Notes: generated by a model not told the origin, from the sequence alone. A stretch of 64,000 bases of DNA from CAZSNT01 sp964607765 (GCA_964607765.1 CAZSNT010000037.1:1-64000), one strand, 5' to 3'. Positions 19,483 to 28,871 are shown, numbered from the stretch's first letter. Translations and numbers: made by a program.

Positions 19483-20382
19483 TCAGTTCACCCAGAGAGG
19501 ATTGCTCCACGCTGTGGTGCCGTCGTACCCGATGCACTCCACACGGAGGCACCCTTCGTTACCTCGGGGGGTGAATCGAACGTTGGTCAATGGCGTGCCG
19601 TCGCAGTTGGTGACGCTCTGGCCGGCGGAGCCGTTGGCGATGAAGTTGACCCTGCGGGCTTCGGGCACGCTGACCACAACATCCTCGCCATCCATGGCGA
19701 TGTTCGTGATGTGCGCGCCCGTGCTCGCGTAGAAATGTCCGCTGCGAAGGGCGTGCAGGATATGCTCCGGCGCCAGAGCCGGAGCTTTCACCATCACCCA
19801 GCCGCCGCAGGCATCAACCGGTCTTGTGTCACTGAAATGCCAATGAACGTCATCGGCGGCAATGCCCCAGACCGCTCGGCCCGCGGCGAGGAGCGTGTCC
19901 CAGTGGACGGCTGAACACCCTTTGCCAATGCTGAAGTCACAGCTTGTGTTGTACACCTCGATCCCGATGTAGTCCCGCAATCCCAAGAGGTCGCGCGCGG
20001 TCAGACCCGACCAATAGGGGTGAGCAACCACGCTCAGCCCTCCTTTGTTGAGGACAATGTCCAGCGCGCTCTGCACATCCATGCCTCCCGATAGACCGTC
20101 CGTGTCCCGGACACCCAACGCCACAACGTGGTAGGCAGGACTCCCGCCGGCGCCAACGACGCTGAGTTCCGCGCCCGGGAGCACGAGAAACTCACCGGTT
20201 GAGAGCCCCTCGGTGTCCGCAACACGGTTGTGATCGGTGATGAACAGGAAATCGTATCCACTTTCCCGGTAGTGGGCTGCAAGTTCATCCGGCGTCGTGT
20301 CGCCATCTGAGACAGTCGTGTGGGCATGGAGATTCCCGCGGTACCAGTTGCCTGGCATGGCAAACGGATTGTCCAGGAGCAT
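19483..20382 (-). CDS. PHP-domain metal-dependent hydrolase
   Basis: 299 aa from the ATG at 20382, which has AGGAAGG about 7 nt upstream; the frame is open to 20469 without a ribosome site. Metal ligands of the PHP fold are visible: HAHTT (motif 1), ITDHN (motif 2), LPGAELS (Glu), VAHPYWSG (His) and AADDVHW near the C-terminus. PHP proteins are mostly phosphoesterases of nucleotides, polyphosphate or sugar phosphates. The specific substrate is not evident. No signal peptide, so cytosolic. Lies 83 bp downstream of the phosphatase-like/beta-helix gene in the same direction. Confidence 0.88.
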   Translation of the reverse strand: MLLDNPFAMPGNWYRGNLHAHTTVSDGDTTPDELAAHYRESGYDFLFITDHNRVADTEGLSTGEFLVLPGAELSVVGAGGSPAYHVVALGVRDTDGLSGGMDVQSALDIVLNKGGLSVVAHPYWSGLTARDLLGLRDYIGIEVYNTSCDFSIGKGCSAVHWDTLLAAGRAVWGIAADDVHWHFSDTRPVDACGGWVMVKAPALAPEHILHALRSGHFYASTGAHITNIAMDGEDVVVSVPEARRVNFIANGSAGQSVTNCDGTPLTNVRFTPRGNEGCLRVECIGYDGTTAWSNPLWVN

Positions 20383-20465
20383 CGTCGTTCCTTCCTGGGT
20401 CGGCCCCCCTGCCTGACGCAGTGTCTTCAGGATTTCCGGACACCACAGAGACGTCGCGCCCGCAC

Positions 20466-23400
20466 TCATTCCGTGACGGCCTGCAGCGAGACATCATCCA
20501 AGTGGAAAACAGCATCATCTTCGGCGGCGGCCACAAAACCGAGCCAGCCGAGACGATCGAACGCTTCCGGAACGGGCAGGCCCGGGTAGCTCTTCTGCGT
20601 GCCGTCCGGGAGACGTACGTTCAGGATCCAGGTGCGTCCGCGAGCCGTGCCCAACGGGCATTCCACCGAAATTCGAATCCATTGAGCGAAGGGCAATCTG
20701 ACCGTCTTCTTACCACCGACCCGAAGCCACCCCTCCGCATCCGTATCGAAGTGGGGGCCGGCCGCGGTAAAGGGCGGCATGGAGGTGCGCCACTCGTGCA
20801 TCAGACGCGCCCCCGGCTGCAAGCGCAGACTGAACCCGCAACGGAGCGTTCCCGTGCGCCAGTCGGTGACGTAAACGAGGTGTGGATTCCAGCTGTTCCG
20901 CGTCTTCCCGTCTCGGAACTCCAGCGCACGTTCCCCACCGTCGGCGAATGCCCCTGTGACGACCACGCGATGCGTGTCGTCATCCTGGTAACAGGTGGGC
21001 AACAGCGGCTGCGTGCCTTCGGGGAGCCCCTCGAAACCGGTCTCGAAGGGCCGCGGGGTGAGAGTGCCTTCGGCCTGCGGCCACGCTGGTTGCGGCCATG
21101 TGTCCCGCGTCGGTTCCGGGCGGGTTCGTCGTCCTGCATGTGCCGCATCGAAAGGACGGAAGCCCAGGGAGAACGCCGGTGACGACGGACGCAGGCGGAA
21201 ATCGCGTTCCGCGGCAGCCACAAACTCGGGGTCCGCTTCGAGTGAATCCCGGTCCTGCGCCGTCTCGTCCCGCCATTCGCTCAGGCTTTTCCCTCCCAGC
21301 GCCGCTGGGCCGTCCGTGCGGTAGTACAGGTTGCCATTCAGGCGGTGCTTGCCCTCCAGCCACGGACGACCGAAGAACTTGGGGCCTGTCCAGAGCAGGA
21401 TGTTCCGCTCCAGAGTAGCAGCAGTGTCCTCGGTCGAGTTGTAGAGATTGAGCTGTGCCTCCCGACCGTAGGCGAAGATGTTGTTCACCTGACGGTTCCC
21501 GCGGCCTTTGCCCTGCATGAATGATCCGTCGCGAGTGTCGTGGACCAGGTTGTTGCGAGAGAGGATGCGGGAGGAACCGGAGTCGTGGTAGATGCCCCAC
21601 CCGCCATACTTGAGCCGATCAATGTCATGGATATGGTTGCCGATCAGGGCCGTGCCGGGAGATACGCCGAGTGTGTAGATGCCTCCCAGATCGCTGAGCA
21701 CGCCTTGGCCAATGGTGTGGATGTGGTTGTATGAGACGATGTTGTGGTGAGAGTCGCTGTGACTGAAGCCCCAATTCCAGCCCACCGTAACCCCCGTATA
21801 GGTGAAGTCGAAGACTGTGTTGTGGTCGATGAGACAATGATGTGCGTGCGTGATTGCCACTCCGACGGCAGCCATGTGAAGCCGACCGCCATGGGCAATC
21901 AGGCAGTCGCGGACGGTGATACCCGCGACAGCCCACTCGGGGCCAACCCGGTTGGCCGGCGCCGGGCTCATGTGTCCTCCGGTCTTGCCGCCGATGAGCA
22001 CGCCCCCAGCACCAAGGTCCGTTAGCTCGCAGTTCTCGATGCGGATGTCCCGGCATCCGAAACCCAGGTCAAAGGCATACTCCCCCGTGTGTTGCACGGA
22101 GCAACCGATGAACGCGCAGTCGCTGGCTCCCTCGGCCACGATGGCCCCGGATAAGGCCACTTCGGCTTGCGGGAAGCTGTAGCCCCCAGCGGGTAGATTC
22201 CAGTTGGAGTGCGCGAACGTGAGTCCTTCGAAGCGCACGTGTCGCACCCCGGAATCGCGCGTATCCCCGCAATGCAGCTCCACCAGCCGCTGCAGCAACG
22301 GCGCGACCACACGTGCCTCCTCCAAACGCTCGCCCGGCAACGGTATGTAGGTGACGGTTTTGCTGTCTTCGTTCAGCTGCCACTCCCCCGGCTCGGACAG
22401 GGAATCGGGAGCATTCACGACCAGGAACCGATCGTTGCGTTCCGGGCGGGTCCATGCATAGCTCTTGCCGCCCCAGATGGCATTGGACAGCGTCGCCTCG
22501 TGCAGGGAAGAGTCCACTGCCTTCAGGCGGCAGCGGCTCATCCACCAACGCCTCGGCAGCAATACCTCCGTGTTCGTCCCGACCCACGACGGGTCGATGT
22601 CGTTCTCGTAGTAGCGGAAGCGGTCGAAACGTCCTTCCTGGGCAGCGGGTGAGGACGGGGCTTTCGAAGCAACGGCGTAGAAAGACTGTTTGGGCAACCG
22701 CGGCCGGTAGCGACGCCCTCCGTTCACCCACAACTGGGAAAAGGTCCAATCAACGGGGGAACCGGGAGGGAGTGTGCCGCGCCAACGGCCATCGGGAAGC
22801 GTCTCCCATTGCACGAGCGGGCGGCCGCCGCTGATGGTTAACTGCGCGCCGTTGGCTGCACGGTACACCGTTGGGCTTTGGACCGTCCCGGAATCCGTTG
22901 CCTCCAGCCGGAACACGGCGTCGAGCCAATATGTGCCGCCCAGGACCTCGACGACCACCGGCCGAGTCAAGCCCGGGGATTTCTGACGCAAGGCTCGCAC
23001 CGCGTCACGAGCCCGCCGCAGTGTGTGGAATGGGGCCTCGGGCGCACCGGAAGCCCCATCATCACCACGGGGAGATACGGTGAAATCCGGATCAGCCAGG
23101 GCGGCTGGCAGAGCGTGGCGCCCGCGACGGCGCAGCGCATGCTCCTTGCGGTGGAGCAATTCCCCGTCCAATGTCTTCAGTTCCGCCACGACCGGCGCAC
23201 CGGCACGGAAGGTCAGCAGCAGGTAACTATCACGACTGGCGAGGAACTTGGATTTCCCATCTTTGTAGGGCGTTCCTCGACCGTTTACCGACGTATTGTA
23301 GAAACCGGTTCTGCCATCTTCTGCGAACTCCGCATAGTAGCCGAAACCGGTGACGACCAGATTGCAGCGCTGAAACAGCTCTCCCCAGCCCTGACGGCCG

Positions 23401-24254
23401 CGCATGCCGCTGTTCTGCTCATTCTGAATGGCAATGAGAACGGGTTCCTCCGCCATACGGGTGACCCGGTCGAACCACTCGAACTGTTCCGAACCCGGCG
23501 CAAAGGGGTGGCATGTTTGCCAGGTCGTTCCCATATCGCTGGTGTGGTTCAGATCCAGAGCAGCAAAGCGCACCCCGAAGCGAGGCAGAGCCAGTTGCCA
23601 CTTCCACTCATCCCCCGGCAGCTCAAAGAACTGGCGGAATGCGGTGGCTTCAGGGTCGTAGGTGGGCACGTCCGGGTAACGTTTCGGGCCGCGCGGCAGA
23701 ATCTCCCGGTCGTGATTGCCGAGCGCCGGAAGAAACAGCGTCGTGCGCAACAAGGCCGCGTGACGGTCGATGAGTTTCCGGTATGGCGCGGTGTTCTGGG
23801 CATCCCCTTTGATCCTGCCATCGTGGAGGCGCGCCACGTTGTCACCAGCCGTCAGGAGGATCTGGGGGGCATCGGCCACCAATCCGGGCATCGGGCGGAG
23901 CGCAGACGCATTGCCGACAACCGCCACACGCAGGATATCGCCGGTCAGGTCGGGGAAGGCGGCGGGGGGGGAAACGTCCGTTCCCGTGCGGACCCGGTAG
24001 AACCACTGTCCCGTATCCGGCAAGGGCACGTCCACGTGGTGTCTCCGACTTCCCCCGGGGCCTGTCACCTGGTCTTCAGCACATGCGGCTGTTGAGCCGC
24101 ATTCCACGACTGATTCGCCCGGCTCCGTCGTCTCCCAATTGACCGTGGTGTGGGTCGGTTCGCCACGCCGACAGCTTAACCACACCCGTTCGATGCGGGC
24201 GTGACTCACGCACGTGAACACACACAAGCATGGCAGAATTCGGTGCAACATCAT
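20466..24254 (-). CDS. Secreted degenerate metallophosphatase / right-handed beta-helix fusion
   Basis: 1262 aa from the ATG at 24254, with AGGAG 8 nt upstream; the signal is MMLHRILPCLCVFTCVSHA. Order: a fibronectin-like phosphatase N-domain (about 15-90), a calcineurin-like phosphoesterase domain (about 90-330), a GH141-like parallel beta-helix (about 370-1050; opens PRGDDGASG...ARDAVRALR), and a C-terminal concanavalin-like domain. In the phosphatase part the GDN and GNHD motifs survive. The first D-x-H motif reads VVGNASAL, and the final G-H-x-H reads TGFGYYAE, so two metal-binding elements are missing and phosphatase activity is doubtful. The helix domain probably carries the sugar-active site. 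Followed by the PHP gene. Confidence 0.82.
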   Translation of the reverse strand: MMLHRILPCLCVFTCVSHARIERVWLSCRRGEPTHTTVNWETTEPGESVVECGSTAACAEDQVTGPGGSRRHHVDVPLPDTGQWFYRVRTGTDVSPPAAFPDLTGDILRVAVVGNASALRPMPGLVADAPQILLTAGDNVARLHDGRIKGDAQNTAPYRKLIDRHAALLRTTLFLPALGNHDREILPRGPKRYPDVPTYDPEATAFRQFFELPGDEWKWQLALPRFGVRFAALDLNHTSDMGTTWQTCHPFAPGSEQFEWFDRVTRMAEEPVLIAIQNEQNSGMRGRQGWGELFQRCNLVVTGFGYYAEFAEDGRTGFYNTSVNGRGTPYKDGKSKFLASRDSYLLLTFRAGAPVVAELKTLDGELLHRKEHALRRRGRHALPAALADPDFTVSPRGDDGASGAPEAPFHTLRRARDAVRALRQKSPGLTRPVVVEVLGGTYWLDAVFRLEATDSGTVQSPTVYRAANGAQLTISGGRPLVQWETLPDGRWRGTLPPGSPVDWTFSQLWVNGGRRYRPRLPKQSFYAVASKAPSSPAAQEGRFDRFRYYENDIDPSWVGTNTEVLLPRRWWMSRCRLKAVDSSLHEATLSNAIWGGKSYAWTRPERNDRFLVVNAPDSLSEPGEWQLNEDSKTVTYIPLPGERLEEARVVAPLLQRLVELHCGDTRDSGVRHVRFEGLTFAHSNWNLPAGGYSFPQAEVALSGAIVAEGASDCAFIGCSVQHTGEYAFDLGFGCRDIRIENCELTDLGAGGVLIGGKTGGHMSPAPANRVGPEWAVAGITVRDCLIAHGGRLHMAAVGVAITHAHHCLIDHNTVFDFTYTGVTVGWNWGFSHSDSHHNIVSYNHIHTIGQGVLSDLGGIYTLGVSPGTALIGNHIHDIDRLKYGGWGIYHDSGSSRILSRNNLVHDTRDGSFMQGKGRGNRQVNNIFAYGREAQLNLYNSTEDTAATLERNILLWTGPKFFGRPWLEGKHRLNGNLYYRTDGPAALGGKSLSEWRDETAQDRDSLEADPEFVAAAERDFRLRPSSPAFSLGFRPFDAAHAGRRTRPEPTRDTWPQPAWPQAEGTLTPRPFETGFEGLPEGTQPLLPTCYQDDDTHRVVVTGAFADGGERALEFRDGKTRNSWNPHLVYVTDWRTGTLRCGFSLRLQPGARLMHEWRTSMPPFTAAGPHFDTDAEGWLRVGGKKTVRLPFAQWIRISVECPLGTARGRTWILNVRLPDGTQKSYPGLPVPEAFDRLGWLGFVAAAEDDAVFHLDDVSLQAVTE

Positions 24255-24286
24255 GGCCGGTCTCCTCGTGAGCGTGCCCCGCAGTC

Positions 24287-24437
24287 TCACGGTCCCGCGG
24301 GCGCATCCAACAGCGTCTTCGCGCCGTCGCGTGCCGACGTAATCGCCGCCATGGTGCCGGAGATCCCGCCGCCGACTACGACGACGTCGCAGCTTGCAGT
24401 GTCAACTGCAGGGGCAGGCGAGGGACGCAAGACGCAT
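24287..24437 (-). pseudogene. Truncated N-terminus of FAD-dependent oxidoreductase
   Basis: AGGAGG (24447-24452) lies 9 nt before an ATG at 24437. After about ten codons a frameshift is needed to reach the reading CDVVVVGGGISGTMAAITSA, a textbook FAD-binding Rossmann start (GxGxxG with following helix). A stop follows at 24287-24289, so only the dinucleotide-binding strand-loop-helix remains of a protein normally 400-600 aa. It resembles the 'FAD_oxidored' flavoproteins common in PVC polysaccharide loci. The intact ribosome site shows this was a real gene start. Confidence 0.7.
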
Positions 24438-24654
24438 GGCAACGGACCTCCTTTGGCTCAATTCGTCGGCAAGATAGTCCCTCGCACACACGATCACGAA
24501 CGCCCTTCGGGATCAGGGGCAAGGACTGCGATCGCACTCCACACGGGGCCGCAGCCAGTCGCGGGAATTGTGTTCCCGAGCCTTCGAGACGCAGGCGATC
24601 GAGACTACATTGTCCCACGATCGACGCTTTCCGCGGTTGCGGAACGGCACGTCA

Positions 24655-24790
24655 GCCAAGAAGAACACGATGAGATTCTCGTTCCTCGACAGGCCGTACC
24701 CGGTGATAGCCGGCATCATGGCCGGACAGACGCCGCAGGAACTGTCTACTTCTACCGCAACGACAGGTGGAATGAGCTGAGTGACGATGA
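24655..24790 (+). pseudogene. Internally deleted duplicate of the dehydroquinase-like gene
   Basis: Bases 24660-24744 are identical over 85 bp to 28068-28152, the start of the intact dehydroquinase-like gene. After GAACTG the match jumps to 28286 onward (CTACTTCTACCGCAACGACA), so 133 bp are missing and the frame shifts. Homology fades at about 24790. Nothing of the remaining roughly 190 codons is present. A recent duplication followed by deletion, lying just upstream of the sialidase-like gene. Confidence 0.85.
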
Positions 24791-24816
24791 TGTGACGTAG
24801 AGAGAAAGGTCCCGAT

Positions 24817-25935
24817 ATGTGGCTCAGTGAGATCCGTTACCAGGATCCCAGGACTCAGTGCTACCTGGGCAGCCCGAGCATTGTGCGCCTGCCCGACGGC
24901 GACCTGCTCGCCTCGCATGATTACTTCGGTCGCGGCTGTCCCCGGAACCTGGAGAATGAGGAGCACATGTCGAGCATCCATCGCTCGCATGACGACGGGC
25001 GCACGTGGCAGAACATCACCCACATCACCGGCGGCTATTGGAGCACGCTCTTCGTGCATCGGGGCGACGTCTACTTCATGGGTACCTCGGCGCAGTACGG
25101 CAGCGCGGTCATACGCCGCTCCGGAGACGGCGGCTACACGTGGACACACCCGAAGGACGAGAACTCGGGCCTGATCTCACGCGGCGGCACGTACCACACC
25201 CCGCCCAACTACCACTGCGCGCCCGTTCCCATCCTCAACGCGAAAGGCCGGCTTTGGCGCGCGTTCGAAGACAATGACCCGCTGCATTGGCCGAAAGGGT
25301 TCAGGGCCTGTGTCGTGTCCGCGCCCGTCGATGCCGATCTGCTCAAGGCATCGAGTTGGACCATGACCAACAAGCTCGCCTATGACCAGGGCACCGACCC
25401 GCCGGAGTTCGGGAGCGCGAACGGAACGGCCGGCTGGCTCGAAGGCAATGTGGTCGAGGACCCGGACGGCCAGCTCTGGAACATCCTGCGTGTCCATTCG
25501 GACCCGGTCCTCAACAAGGCCGCCATGGTCAGGGTCGAGGACGAGCGGACGCTGACGTTTGATCCCACACAGGACTTCATCGACTTCCCCGGCGGCATGT
25601 CCAAGTTCACCATCCGGCGTGACCCCGAGACCGGACTCTACTGGACGCTGGCAAACGACATGACCAACGATCCCGCGCCCATCCGCCGCAACCGGCTGGC
25701 GGCATTCAGCTCGCCGGACCTGCGTGCCTGGACGCGGCGCAAGATACTGATGACGGACAATTACGAGAACACGCCCGAGGACTCGATGCGCAACACCGGT
25801 TTCCAGTACGTGGACTGGCAGTTCGACGGCGACCACATCATCTACCACGTGCGCACAGCCTTTGCCGGGGCGCACAACTACCACGACGCGAACCACATGG
25901 TCTTCTGTCGCTGGGAGAACTTCCGCGCACAGTGA
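24817..25935 (+). CDS. Sialidase-like BNR-repeat protein
   Basis: 372 aa from ATG 24817, with AAGG about 8 nt upstream. Two Asp-boxes (S-x-D-x-G-x-T-W) are seen: SHDDGRTW and SGDGGYTW. The repeat architecture fits a six-bladed sialidase-type propeller (N-terminal SPSIVRLPDGDLLASHD). No signal peptide, so it would act in the cytoplasm unless exported unconventionally. Related PVC proteins are annotated as sialidase or exo-alpha-sialidase, but the substrate is often not sialic acid. Stands before the GH141-like gene, with 37 bp between, so co-transcription is likely. Confidence 0.82.
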   Translation: MWLSEIRYQDPRTQCYLGSPSIVRLPDGDLLASHDYFGRGCPRNLENEEHMSSIHRSHDDGRTWQNITHITGGYWSTLFVHRGDVYFMGTSAQYGSAVIRRSGDGGYTWTHPKDENSGLISRGGTYHTPPNYHCAPVPILNAKGRLWRAFEDNDPLHWPKGFRACVVSAPVDADLLKASSWTMTNKLAYDQGTDPPEFGSANGTAGWLEGNVVEDPDGQLWNILRVHSDPVLNKAAMVRVEDERTLTFDPTQDFIDFPGGMSKFTIRRDPETGLYWTLANDMTNDPAPIRRNRLAAFSSPDLRAWTRRKILMTDNYENTPEDSMRNTGFQYVDWQFDGDHIIYHVRTAFAGAHNYHDANHMVFCRWENFRAQ

Positions 25936-25972
25936 ACCATCTGGGTGAGACAACAGGAACAACGGTGGCACC

Positions 25973-27718
25973 ATGACAGGCAGACTGCTCCTTTCGACAG
26001 CCGTGGGATTCATCATGACAGTCAGATCAGTGTCCGCGCAGGAGTTTCACGTCGCGCCGACCGGTGACGACGCCAATCCCGGTACGGCCGCAGCGCCCCT
26101 GAAGACCCTCGCCGGCGCGCGCGACGCCGTGCGCAAGGTAAACAAGGCGATGACGGGCGACATCGCCGTCAATCTGCACGGCGGCGAGTACGTCTTCGGT
26201 GACGCCGTCATCTTCGACGCGCAGGACTCGGGCTTCAACGGACACAAGGTGATCTACCGCGGATTCAGGCAGGAGAGGCCTATCCTGACCGGCGGGATCA
26301 GAATAACGGGCTGGGAACTGCACGACGAGGAAAAGAACATCTATCGGGCGCCTGCACCGAAGACGGCCTTTCGCCAGGTCTACATCGACGGCAAACCGGG
26401 GATCCGCGCACGCACGCCGAACCGCGAATCCGACACCAGCTTCGGCCCCTACTGGCGACTCAAGATCCCGAAGAAGCCGGAATGCCACATCACGGCGGAG
26501 CACTGGAAAGCCTGTGCGAATGTGGACAGGCTCAGCGAGGTCGAGTTGGTCATCGAGACGCACTGGTACCACCAGCGCATCCGGATCGGCGAGCACAGGC
26601 TGACGGACAAGGGCACCGTGGTGCTTCCGGTCAACCCCAAGGGCAAGATGAGCAAGAAGCTGGGGTTCTACGGTCTCTCCTACTTCTTCTTCGAGAACGC
26701 CTTGGCGTTCCTCGATGCCCCCAACGAATGGTATCACGACACCGAAACGGGAGTTCTGTACCTCAAACCGCCCGACGGCGAGGACCCGCGCAGGATGCGT
26801 GTCGACGTCCCGATGGCCGAGACACTCGTGGTGATCGCCGGCACGGCTGAAGAGCCGGTCCGGAACATCGAATTCCAGGGCCTCACGTTCCAGTGCTCGA
26901 ACTGGGCCAGTCCGTCCGGGAACGGGCTCAATGTCACTCAATTCGTGCAGCCGATCGGCGTGAAGGGCGGGTGGGACAGCGTGGATCGCCCCCTGGCTCT
27001 GATCAGAGTACGGCACGCCCGGCACGTGGCGTTCCGGAACAACGTCATCCGCAACGCGGGCGCGCACGGCATCCAATTCTACGAGAACGTGGATGACTCC
27101 GACATCGAGGGGAACGAGATCTACCAGATCGCGGGCAACGGCATCGAGATCGACGCCCACGCCGCAAAGAACCCCGCCCCGGAGAGACAGAGCACGGGTG
27201 TCGCGATCTGGAACAACCACATATGGAGAGCTGGCCAGAACTACACCAACGGCGGCGCGCTGCTGGCGCACAACGTGCGGGGCCTGATCGTGGAGCACAA
27301 CCTGATCCACGACATGCCCTACAGCGGCATCCAGGTAGGAAACCAACCTGGCGGCATGACAGACATCGGCTGCGGCGGCAACCGCATCCGGTACAACCAC
27401 GTCCACCACTGCCTGCAGCTGCATGACGACGGGGGCGGAATCTACACCCTCGGCGGCGTGCAGAAGGGCACAGTCATTGCCGAGAATTACGTGCATGACA
27501 TCAAACGCACCAAGTGGGCCGGCAACTACGGGATCGACCTCATCTATCTGGACAACTTCACCTCGAAGACGCTTGTCAAGGACAACGTCGTCACCGGCGG
27601 CCGCGCCGCGGAACGCAATCGCTCCGCGGGCAACACCCTTGTCAACAACGTGCAGAGCGATCCCGAGATAGAGGCCAACGCCGGCATCAAGCCCGGCTAC
27701 AACCCGAGGGGGGAGTAG
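25973..27718 (+). CDS. Secreted right-handed beta-helix protein, GH141-like
   Basis: 581 aa with a signal peptide (MTGRLLLSTAVGFIMTVRSVSA). The mature protein starts with the EFHVAPTGDDANPGT...LKTLAGARDAVR signature of GH141-type beta-helix enzymes (alpha-L-fucosidase and xylanase activities are known in the family). It continues with beta-helix coils rich in NN, DN and GIQ turns (VAFRNNVIRNAGAHGIQFYEN, GIEIDAHAAK). Likely a periplasmic or surface glycosidase on a branched plant or algal polysaccharide. A paralogous helix domain is fused in the 20466-24254 gene. Confidence 0.82.
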   Translation: MTGRLLLSTAVGFIMTVRSVSAQEFHVAPTGDDANPGTAAAPLKTLAGARDAVRKVNKAMTGDIAVNLHGGEYVFGDAVIFDAQDSGFNGHKVIYRGFRQERPILTGGIRITGWELHDEEKNIYRAPAPKTAFRQVYIDGKPGIRARTPNRESDTSFGPYWRLKIPKKPECHITAEHWKACANVDRLSEVELVIETHWYHQRIRIGEHRLTDKGTVVLPVNPKGKMSKKLGFYGLSYFFFENALAFLDAPNEWYHDTETGVLYLKPPDGEDPRRMRVDVPMAETLVVIAGTAEEPVRNIEFQGLTFQCSNWASPSGNGLNVTQFVQPIGVKGGWDSVDRPLALIRVRHARHVAFRNNVIRNAGAHGIQFYENVDDSDIEGNEIYQIAGNGIEIDAHAAKNPAPERQSTGVAIWNNHIWRAGQNYTNGGALLAHNVRGLIVEHNLIHDMPYSGIQVGNQPGGMTDIGCGGNRIRYNHVHHCLQLHDDGGGIYTLGGVQKGTVIAENYVHDIKRTKWAGNYGIDLIYLDNFTSKTLVKDNVVTGGRAAERNRSAGNTLVNNVQSDPEIEANAGIKPGYNPRGE

Positions 27719-28002
27719 ATTCCTTCCGCCTCTACACCGATCAGGCGGCGGAACGCATCTATCTGCATGCAGCATCCGGTTGGGCCTGGAAGGGCTGGGA
27801 CGGCACGACCGTCACCAAGACCGCCTGGCTGCAGATCGCCAGCGCGCCTCGCTCCGTCCAAGTCGGTGCCTCTGAGCTGCTCTTCCAAGACCCCATCGGT
27901 GTCCCCGAGGCCGAGGCGTTGACCGTGCAGATCCCGGGAATTGGGGATGTTGTTGCGTTTCAGGTCAAGCCTAGGATAGTAGGGCTTCTTGAGTCGTCTT
28001 GA
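27718..28002 (+). pseudogene. C-terminal remnant of a glycoside hydrolase (alpha-L-fucosidase-like)
   Basis: Immediately after the beta-helix stop, a 94-codon frame without a start reads FRLYTDQAAERIYLHA...SVQVGASELLFQDP...ALTVQIPGIGDVVAFQVK. This pattern (beta-sandwich ending in L-T-V-x-I-P and a hydrophobic last strand) matches the C-terminal domain of GH29-type fucosidases. The catalytic domain is gone. The family assignment is by eye only. Confidence 0.5.
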
Positions 28003-28059
28003 ACTGGCCCACTGGTCCGGGAGCCAGAAAAGGGGCAGGATCTGACTTGGAGGGTCTTT

Positions 28060-28869
28060 ATGGCCAGGAAGAACACGATGAGATTCTCGTTCCTCGACAG
28101 GCCGTACCCGGTGATAGCCGGCATCATGGCCGGACAGACGCCGCAGGAACTGATCGCCACATCGAAGAACTCGGAGTTCGACGGAGCGCAGGGCATTGCG
28201 ATCGATCTCTCGCACCTGAAGCCGGAGTTCAGGAATACGGAGTCCCTGAAAACCGTCATCGATTCGGTGCAGCTGCCGTTCATGTTCTACTTCTACCGCA
28301 ACGACAAGTGGGGCGAGTTGCGTGACGATGAGAAGCGGCAGCCGGTATTGCTTGCCGCGGCGGATGCCGGTGCGTCGATGATCGATGTGATGGGAGATCT
28401 ATACGATCCATCTCCCATGGAGATAACGCACAATCAGGAAGCGATAGACAAGCAGAAGCGCCTGATTGACGAGATCCACGCCAGGGGCGCTGACGTTGTG
28501 ATGTCCTCCCACATGTCGTGTTCGCGCACGACTGAACAGGTCATCGAGCACTTGCGCGAGATGGAGTCGCGTGGCCCGGACGTTGTGAAAATCGTGACGG
28601 TTGTCAATACGGACGAGGAGCTTGGCGAAGCGTTCCGCACGACAATGGCCCTGAAACGTGAACTCAACACACCGTTCATTCACCTCTGCAACGGAGCGTT
28701 CAGCCAGCTGCATCGCTTCATCGGCCCGACCCTCGGCGTTTCGATTCTGTTCGCCGTTGACCGCTATGACGCGCGTTACGGGATGACCCAGCCGACGATA
28801 CGGGCCATGAAGGCAGTCTTGGACAATATCCACTGGAACATCAACGATGTGACGAACGAGGAGAACTAA
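28060..28869 (+). CDS. Type I 3-dehydroquinate dehydratase-like aldolase-fold protein
   Basis: 269 aa from ATG 28060, with GGAGGG 5 nt upstream. (beta/alpha)8 features of class I dehydroquinases are visible: ADAGASMIDVMGD, SSHMSC (catalytic His) and VVKIVTVVNT (Schiff-base Lys), with a C-terminal GVSILFAVDRYDA. True AroD dehydrates 3-dehydroquinate. The context here (glycan genes, directly followed 2 bp later by a Gfo/Idh/MocA oxidoreductase, no other aro gene) suggests a role in catabolism of a cyclic or sugar-acid compound. A truncated copy lies 3.4 kb upstream. Confidence 0.82.
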   Translation: MARKNTMRFSFLDRPYPVIAGIMAGQTPQELIATSKNSEFDGAQGIAIDLSHLKPEFRNTESLKTVIDSVQLPFMFYFYRNDKWGELRDDEKRQPVLLAAADAGASMIDVMGDLYDPSPMEITHNQEAIDKQKRLIDEIHARGADVVMSSHMSCSRTTEQVIEHLREMESRGPDVVKIVTVVNTDEELGEAFRTTMALKRELNTPFIHLCNGAFSQLHRFIGPTLGVSILFAVDRYDARYGMTQPTIRAMKAVLDNIHWNINDVTNEEN

Positions 28870-28871
28870 CC

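Noticed and set aside
19065..19574. Plus-strand frame containing the peptide repeat DEEWDEEWDEEY
   Set aside because: The peptide repeat is just the reading of one arm of the DNA inverted repeat at 19229-19332, and the frame overlaps brnA and the PHP gene.
26027..27775. 582-codon minus-strand frame opposite the GH141-like gene
   Set aside because: Antisense shadow of a well-supported beta-helix gene.
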